10,836 nt of DNA from contig CAYMHW010000076.1 in assembly GCA_964390365.1 (NCBI GenBank), positions 1 to 10,836 on the forward strand. The letters run 5' to 3'. Within the stretch, counting starts at the first letter, position 1, and each line of letters begins with the position of its first letter. Below are positions 6,079-10,836 of this stretch, piece by piece. The position numbers were made by a program, and so were the translations under genes. Below the pieces are notes generated by a model. It worked only from the letters and a program-made list of their open reading frames with translations. It had not been told where the DNA came from and searched no databases. This DNA comes from JALQTD01 sp964390365 (lineage in GTDB: Bacteria > Bacteroidota > Bacteroidia > Flavobacteriales_D > Sanyastnellaceae).

Positions 6079-6825
6079 ATGGTCCTTGACCGTTTTGCCC
6101 GTTCCTGCTATCGCATTCCCGGCTTCCTCCTTTATAGCTTGTACCAGAGCATCCGATTGGCCCGCATTGTCAAGCGAAACCCGGATGACCCCCAGCCCGC
6201 GCATGAACACCTGCTCAAGTTCATTGAGGGGGTCCACAAGTTGATGGGCATCGAGGTCACCGTTCGGGGCGAATTGCCGTCGGAACCGTCGGTGTTCATG
6301 GGCAATCACCGAAGCTACGTGGACGCGGTGCTCATGCCTTCGAAGTTTCCCGTGACGTTCGTGGCCCGGAGCGAGTCGGAGCACTGGCCCATCATCGGCT
6401 GGGGAGCTACGTTGCTGGGAACGATTTGGGTCAACCGCAAGGACCCGGACAGCCGGCGTACCACCCGCGATCGGGTGCGCCAACGCCTCGAAGAAGGCCG
6501 GAGCATCATCATCTTCCCGGAAGGCACGACGCACAAGGGGCCCGACTTGTTGGAATACCGCCCCTCCATGTTTTACATCTGCGCCGACGGCGGATTTCCG
6601 ATTACTCCGGTGGCCATCGAGTACAAGGACCCGGACATCGCGTGGGTGGGCAACGATTGGTTCATTCCGCATGCGTGGAAGCACTTCGGCAAGAAGCGGA
6701 TCGAGGTGTCGGTGACCTTCGGGGAGACGCAGCGGTTTGAGGACGGAGGAGTGGCCCAAACCGCCATCCACTCCTGGACAGCAAAAACGGTCGCAAGCCT
6801 CCGCGAGGCCTACGACCGTTCCTGA
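6079..6825 (+). CDS. PlsC-family 1-acyl-sn-glycerol-3-phosphate acyltransferase
   Basis: The 248-residue protein has all four motifs of the glycerolipid acyltransferase (PlsC) family. Motif I is NHRSYVDAV with the catalytic pair His77 and Asp82 (H-X4-D). Motif II is GTIWVNR (114-120), motif III is FPEGT (146-150) and motif IV is ITPVAIEY (175-182). It most likely adds the second acyl chain to lysophosphatidic acid at the inner membrane to make phosphatidic acid, although close relatives acylate other lysolipids. The first 60 residues hold a hydrophobic, Leu/Tyr-rich stretch (IPGFLLYSLYQSIRLARIV) that could sit at the membrane face. ATG at 6079 follows the pseudouridine synthase by 30 bp, so co-transcription is possible, with an internal promoter candidate in the gap. 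The C-terminus converges on the S8 protease gene with only 16 bp between stops. Confidence 0.92.
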   Translation: MVLDRFARSCYRIPGFLLYSLYQSIRLARIVKRNPDDPQPAHEHLLKFIEGVHKLMGIEVTVRGELPSEPSVFMGNHRSYVDAVLMPSKFPVTFVARSESEHWPIIGWGATLLGTIWVNRKDPDSRRTTRDRVRQRLEEGRSIIIFPEGTTHKGPDLLEYRPSMFYICADGGFPITPVAIEYKDPDIAWVGNDWFIPHAWKHFGKKRIEVSVTFGETQRFEDGGVAQTAIHSWTAKTVASLREAYDRS

Positions 6826-6841
6826 ACCGAACCGCTCGAAA

Positions 6842-9658
6842 TCAGCGGGTCAGCACCCAATTGCGCGTGGCGCGTCCCTGTTCGCTCGACACTTCAATGG
6901 TGTAGACGCCCGGGCCCCATGCGCTCGCGTCGACCCACGTGCGGAATCCCGTGAGCGGGGTTTGAAGGAGGATGCGGCCGGTGGCATCGCTGCAGGTGAT
7001 TTGGCCTGCTTCCCCTTCGAACCAAAACCCGGTCGCTCCCGGATTCGGGTACAGCGACCACGCGAGCCGCTCCCATTCCTCCACGGCATTCGGCAGCAGC
7101 GTGTACTGCGCGCTCACCTCGCCCGAACAGCCGTCCATCGTCTCCAGCACGAACACCGAACCGTTCAATGTTGTAGCATCCCACAACACGGTGACCGTCG
7201 TAACGCCCACTCCGGAACTCGCTCCCACAAACGTCCCACCGAGCACGGTCCACTCGAACGTGTTGCCCGAGCCTCCTCCCGTGTAGGTAAAGGTCGTTTC
7301 CGAACCGGCCATCGGTGTCACGTCGAACGCGATGGTACCTTGGGCCACGTAAGTGCACCCTTCGTTCACGTTCGCTGCGGGGTCGTAGTTGCAAGCCGAT
7401 GCGTCCATGCACCCGAGAACGGCAGGAACTCCCGCGCATTCACAGGATGCTGTGATGGCATCGAGTACTGTTTCCGCATCCCCGTCGTCGCATGCCTCGC
7501 CCACCACCAGGCAGGTGCCGTCGTCGGCCGTGGCCGCCACATCGTAATTGCACGCTGCCTCATTTGTGCAACCAGGAATCGCTGGCAGGCACACCTCGTG
7601 CGACACCGACGACCCGAAGTCGGGATCGCCCATGCTCGCCAACACCAACCCATCCGCAGTCGCCAACACGTAATTGCCGTCCACGTTGCAGCCGAACCAA
7701 ACCGAGCCTCCCAAACCGTCTCCATACCCGTCGGTGACGGTCAAGGTCAAGCACGCATTCGTGAGGCAACCCGTCCATACGTATTCTGTGGCGTCGTCTT
7801 GGTAGGTGTCTTCCTCCACAGAAGCCAGCACGTTGCCCGCAGCGTCCACGACGCTCCATCCGGTTTCATCCGGGTAACAATCCGTGGTCACTGTCATCAC
7901 CACATCCGTGCAAGGCAAATCGCACGATCCGTCGTCGATGGTCGCGGTCTCATCGTAGTTGAATGCATCCGGATTCGTGCACCCTGGAATGAGCGCCGAA
8001 CAATCCGGCAACTCCACCATCAACGTATCCGAGTGCAAGCTATCGGTGGCGAAATAGACCTCGAAGGTCGTCGGCCCGGTCCAGTGCTCCACTTCCAACG
8101 GCACGCCATCGGCCAACACCCAACCCAAATCCTCCAAGGCAAAGCACTCAAACCCATCCGCACCCCAACACAGGCTATCAGCCGAGCACAGGAAGCTGCT
8201 GAAATCCGCCGTAAAGGTCACGGAGGTCGCCACCTCCATCATGTCGTCATCGTACCAGCACATGCTTTCCACGCCGAAGCCCTCGATGTCGCACACAACG
8301 GGACCGCAGTTGCCCAAGGCCAAGTTGATCGAATTCGCCACGTTCAACCGACCACCGGTTACGGTTTCGCCGACGAGGTTCGGAACCACGTCCACCCCAT
8401 CGAGCAAGTAGCCACGCACCAAATCCGCAGCAGCGCCCGGATTCACCAGCGCAAGCCCCGCCAAATCCGAGCACGGCGCGCTGTAAATCAACGCAATCGC
8501 CCCCGCCACACACGGACTTGCAAAGGAGGTGCCCGAGGTCGATCCGTAGCCACTCGACCCGGATGGGAGGTAGACGTTCTCCCCCGGTGCTCCGAGGTCA
8601 ATGGTCGTTGCCCCGTAGCCGGAGAAGGTCCGCACGTCGTTGTTGTTCGTCGCTGTGACCGAAATCATGTAGTCGCTGTCGCAGGCGGTGGGCATGTCGC
8701 CCACGGCATCCACGTTGAAGTTCGAGTTGGTCGTGGCCCCGCAGTTCAAAATGCCCGAAGCGCCGAGGTCGTCATAAAAAGCGCACCAAATCGGATAGTT
8801 CGACGGGTCCGCGCCGTCGATGCCCCAGCTCGCGTTGGTGGCCACCACGAAGGCCCCGAGCGCACCGCCGGTGGCCGTGTACTGTTCGCGCATCACCTTC
8901 GGATACTCGTATGCGGCAATGACCCCGGACTCGCTGATGCCACCCATGTCCACTTGCATGATGTCCACGTCCCAGTTGACACCGACGCCTCCCGTTCCGT
9001 TGTTGCCCGTGGCTCCGATCATGCCACTTACGGACGTGCCGTGCCCGCCGGCTGCGATGTTGTCGTTGTTGCCTGTCGTGTTCCAGCCGTCGATGTCGTC
9101 AACGTAGCCGTTGTTGTCGTCGTCGATGCCATTGCCTGGGATTTCGTGGGGATTGGTCCAGTGGTTCGCAATGAGGTCGACGTGGTTGTAGTTGCTGCCG
9201 CCGCCTTCGATGACGCAGACGACGATGCGGTCGCCGTTGGCCGTGAAGCCGCCCGTGGTGATGTCCCATGCGGCGTCGGAGTCGATGTCGTGGTCGCCGG
9301 ATTGGACGTGGTGCCATTGCTGGCCAAAATTGGGATCATTGGGCACCAACCGCTCCTCCACGTAATGATTGTATTGAGCGGCGACGACGTCCGGGTGGCG
9401 GCTGACGTCGCGCAGCACGGCGTCGAGCCCCGCGTCGGGCGCCGCAATCAGGTGGATGTTCGAGCTCCGTGAAGGCGTGGAAATCCACGACACGTCCCAG
9501 CCTTCTGCACGGACGGAGGCCGCCCAGGTTTCCACCGCAACGTCGGGATTGAGTTTAACAAGGAGTTCTCCAGGGGCGTGGTCGCCTGGGGTTTGGGCTC
9601 GGAGGGTGCCGAGAGCCAGTAAGCTCATGGCAAGGAGGGCCAATGGGTTCAGTTTCAT
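6842..9658 (-). CDS. T9SS-secreted subtilisin-like (S8) protein with Glu at the catalytic Asp position
   Basis: The 938-residue product begins with a signal peptide (MKLNPLALLAMSLLALGTLRAQ), then a propeptide-like region to about residue 105. The S8 domain covers about 115-450: His206 in GHGTSVSGM, oxyanion Asn275 in TNASWG and Ser378 in GTSFASP are present. The segment that normally reads VIDTG is VIEGG, so Glu151 replaces the catalytic Asp. A calcium-type NGIDDDNNGYVDDIDGW segment precedes His206. The C-terminal half has three GCT/GCM...NYD motifs (559-579, 696-716, 749-768), a beta domain at about 580-692 with DGYGDG, a CDDGD...CECAG segment, a PKD/Ig-like domain at about 773-856, and a T9SS sorting domain from LYPNP (869) to the end. 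It should cross the outer membrane by T9SS. ATG at 9658 is chosen over upstream in-frame ATGs because it begins the signal peptide and the upstream ones overlap asnB. Confidence 0.93.
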   Translation of the reverse strand: MKLNPLALLAMSLLALGTLRAQTPGDHAPGELLVKLNPDVAVETWAASVRAEGWDVSWISTPSRSSNIHLIAAPDAGLDAVLRDVSRHPDVVAAQYNHYVEERLVPNDPNFGQQWHHVQSGDHDIDSDAAWDITTGGFTANGDRIVVCVIEGGGSNYNHVDLIANHWTNPHEIPGNGIDDDNNGYVDDIDGWNTTGNNDNIAAGGHGTSVSGMIGATGNNGTGGVGVNWDVDIMQVDMGGISESGVIAAYEYPKVMREQYTATGGALGAFVVATNASWGIDGADPSNYPIWCAFYDDLGASGILNCGATTNSNFNVDAVGDMPTACDSDYMISVTATNNNDVRTFSGYGATTIDLGAPGENVYLPSGSSGYGSTSGTSFASPCVAGAIALIYSAPCSDLAGLALVNPGAAADLVRGYLLDGVDVVPNLVGETVTGGRLNVANSINLALGNCGPVVCDIEGFGVESMCWYDDDMMEVATSVTFTADFSSFLCSADSLCWGADGFECFALEDLGWVLADGVPLEVEHWTGPTTFEVYFATDSLHSDTLMVELPDCSALIPGCTNPDAFNYDETATIDDGSCDLPCTDVVMTVTTDCYPDETGWSVVDAAGNVLASVEEDTYQDDATEYVWTGCLTNACLTLTVTDGYGDGLGGSVWFGCNVDGNYVLATADGLVLASMGDPDFGSSVSHEVCLPAIPGCTNEAACNYDVAATADDGTCLVVGEACDDGDAETVLDAITASCECAGVPAVLGCMDASACNYDPAANVNEGCTYVAQGTIAFDVTPMAGSETTFTYTGGGSGNTFEWTVLGGTFVGASSGVGVTTVTVLWDATTLNGSVFVLETMDGCSGEVSAQYTLLPNAVEEWERLAWSLYPNPGATGFWFEGEAGQITCSDATGRILLQTPLTGFRTWVDASAWGPGVYTIEVSSEQGRATRNWVLTR

Positions 9659-9674
9659 GGACGCAGGTTTGGCC

Positions 9675-9704
9675 CTAAAATACGACACGCACCGCAATCG
9701 CAAC
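9675..9704 (-). promoter_or_regulatory. Candidate promoter for the S8 protein gene
   Basis: Read on the minus strand, GTTG (9704-9701) is followed after 18 bp by TATTTTAG (9682-9675), 16 nt before the ATG at 9658. This fits the Bacteroidota pattern of a -33 TTG and a -7 TAnnTTTG box, with one mismatch in the -7 box. GGCC follows shortly after, as it does at several other starts in the window. No equally clear promoter was found for the divergent asnB gene in the same 91-bp gap. Confidence 0.4.
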
Positions 9705-9749
9705 CTCGCCTGCGGTTTCCGCGTACACCCTCCCAAAATTGCAATCACC

Positions 9750-10836
9750 ATGTGCTCCATCACCGCACTGCTTCAAGCGCAGGGCACCACGGACGCGGAC
9801 CGTGCCCTCGCCCTCGACGTCTCCAAATCGCAACGGCACCGTGGACCGGATTGGTCCGGGGTCTTCCAATGCGAATTCGGCATCTTAAGCCATGAACGGT
9901 TGGCCATTGTTGACGTCAGCAGCGGCGCGCAACCGCTCATCGACCGCGAAACGGGCGTGGCCTTGGCGGTGAACGGGGAGATCTACAACCACCGCGCTCT
10001 GCGCAAGGAATCGGCGTATCCGTTCCAAACGGGATCCGACTGCGAGGTCATTTTGGCGCTGCACCGGTTGGGGGATCGCGACGTGTGGAATCGGTTGCAC
10101 GGGATGTTCGGCTTTGTGTTGCTCGACCCGCGCGATGGCAGCTGGGTCATCGGGCGCGATCCCATCGGCATCATTCCGCTTTACTTCGGCCACGATGCAG
10201 CAGGGCGGCTGTTGGTGGCTTCCGAGATGAAGGGGTTGGCAGATCACTGCGACGACGTGCAGGAGTTTCCTCCAGGGCATGTTTGGTACAGCACGGATGA
10301 AGCACCCACGCGCTACTTCGATCGGGATTGGATGCAATGGGATTCCCACCCGAAGCAAGCGTACCGGCCCGAGGAACTCAACGCGGCGCTGAAGGCTGCG
10401 GTGAAGAGTCACCTCATGGGCGACGTGCCGTACGGACTGTTGATCTCGGGCGGACTGGATTCGAGCGTCATCGCGGCGCTCGCCCAGCAGTTTGCGCGGC
10501 AACGGGTGGACGAGGACGAGGCGAGCGAGGCGTGGTGGCCGCGGATTCACAGCTTCAGCATCGGGTTGGAAGGCAGCCCGGATTTGGCCGCCGCCGCACA
10601 AGTTGCCCAACACATCGGCACGGTGCACCACCCGCTGACGTTCACCATACAAGAAGGCCTCGACGCCCTCGAAGACGTCATTCGCCACGTCGAAACCTAC
10701 GACGTCACCACCATCCGCGCATCCACGCCGATGTACCTGATGGCGCGCCAAATCAAGGCCATGGGCATCAAGATGGTCCTGAGCGGCGAAGGGGCCGACG
10801 AGCTCTTCGGTGGCTACCTCTACTTCCACATGGCCC
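9750..10836 (+). CDS. asnB: Asparagine synthetase (glutamine-hydrolysing), N-terminal part (runs off right edge)
   Basis: An open frame of 362 codons plus one base starts at ATG 9750 and is uninterrupted to the window end; full-length AsnB has about 510-560 residues. The product makes asparagine from aspartate, glutamine and ATP in the cytoplasm (EC 6.3.5.4). Cys2 (MCSI) is the nucleophile of the class II glutaminase domain, with RHRGPD, SHERLAIVD, NGEIYNH (75-81) and TGSDCE (Asp97) following. The synthetase domain has the ATP-binding SGGLDSS PP-loop at 233-239 and SGEGADELFGGYLYFH close to the edge. Residue numbering nearly matches E. coli AsnB, so this is a standard family member rather than a specialised amidotransferase. 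The start is fixed because Cys must directly follow Met. The gene diverges from the S8 protein gene across 91 bp. Confidence 0.94.
   Translation, partial: MCSITALLQAQGTTDADRALALDVSKSQRHRGPDWSGVFQCEFGILSHERLAIVDVSSGAQPLIDRETGVALAVNGEIYNHRALRKESAYPFQTGSDCEVILALHRLGDRDVWNRLHGMFGFVLLDPRDGSWVIGRDPIGIIPLYFGHDAAGRLLVASEMKGLADHCDDVQEFPPGHVWYSTDEAPTRYFDRDWMQWDSHPKQAYRPEELNAALKAAVKSHLMGDVPYGLLISGGLDSSVIAALAQQFARQRVDEDEASEAWWPRIHSFSIGLEGSPDLAAAAQVAQHIGTVHHPLTFTIQEGLDALEDVIRHVETYDVTTIRASTPMYLMARQIKAMGIKMVLSGEGADELFGGYLYFHMA

Noticed and set aside
6832..6848. A bidirectional terminator between the convergent acyltransferase and S8 genes
   Set aside because: Only a 5-bp stem (CCGCT/AGCGG) with a 7-nt loop is present. 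It overlaps the S8 stop codon and has no T-tract on either side.
6737..9472. A 911-codon open frame on the plus strand, opposite the S8 gene
   Set aside because: The predicted product is rich in Arg, His and Val with no recognisable domain. It overlaps the whole of a gene with clear S8, repeat and T9SS domains, and long antisense frames are expected in GC-rich DNA.
9659..9763. Extending the S8 gene to an upstream ATG near 9763
   Set aside because: The extra 35 residues are Arg-rich, would bury the signal peptide and would overlap the divergent asnB start.
9885..10829. A 314-codon open frame on the minus strand, opposite asnB
   Set aside because: It is a shadow of the asnB frame, which has Cys2, NGEIYNH and SGGLDSS in the correct order.

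Overview
The window looks like GC-rich chromosomal DNA from a member of the Bacteroidota, probably a Flavobacteriales-like marine or freshwater lineage. Four things support this. The large subtilisin-like protein ends in a type IX secretion (T9SS) C-terminal sorting domain with an LYPNP motif. Two secreted proteins carry the Cys-rich GCTD..ACNYD...DDGSC motif that recurs in secreted proteins of this phylum. No strong Shine-Dalgarno sequences precede the genes. Several upstream regions hold near-matches to the Bacteroidota -7 promoter element TAnnTTTG. A genus cannot be named from the sequence alone.

Layout from left to right. (1) On the minus strand, 1-1289 is the N-terminal part of a secreted protein. 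It has a signal peptide, an unnamed beta-rich domain, then 50-residue Cys-rich, EF-hand-like repeats that run off the left edge. (2) A 250-bp intergenic region (1290-1539) holds a candidate promoter and a hairpin. (3) Two more minus-strand genes follow: a single-RRM RNA-binding protein (1540-2037) and an AIM24/TIGR00266-family protein (2185-2979). (4) A 70-bp divergent region with a perfect 9-bp inverted repeat separates AIM24 from a plus-strand cluster. That cluster is a lipoprotein-type prolyl oligopeptidase (3050-5188), an S4-domain RluA-family pseudouridine synthase (5185-6048, overlapping the previous stop by 4 nt) and a PlsC-family acyltransferase (6079-6825). (5) Converging on it across 16 bp is a 938-residue T9SS-secreted S8-family protease-like protein (6842-9658, minus), whose canonical catalytic Asp position reads Glu. 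(6) Divergent from this, the first 362 codons of a glutamine-dependent asparagine synthetase (asnB, from 9750, plus) run off the right edge.

Functionally this is mostly housekeeping (RNA modification, phospholipid synthesis, asparagine synthesis, RNA binding) next to two large exported proteins. The three plus-strand genes could be co-transcribed but share no obvious pathway. The cell-envelope peptidase and the secreted S8 protein suggest extracellular or periplasmic peptide handling. I see no mobile element, CRISPR array, RNA gene, toxin-antitoxin pair or phage gene, and no convincing new multi-gene system. The points most worth a second look are the Glu-for-Asp change in the S8 domain, the repeat architecture shared by the two secreted proteins, and the GGCC-flanked promoter-like elements close to several start codons.
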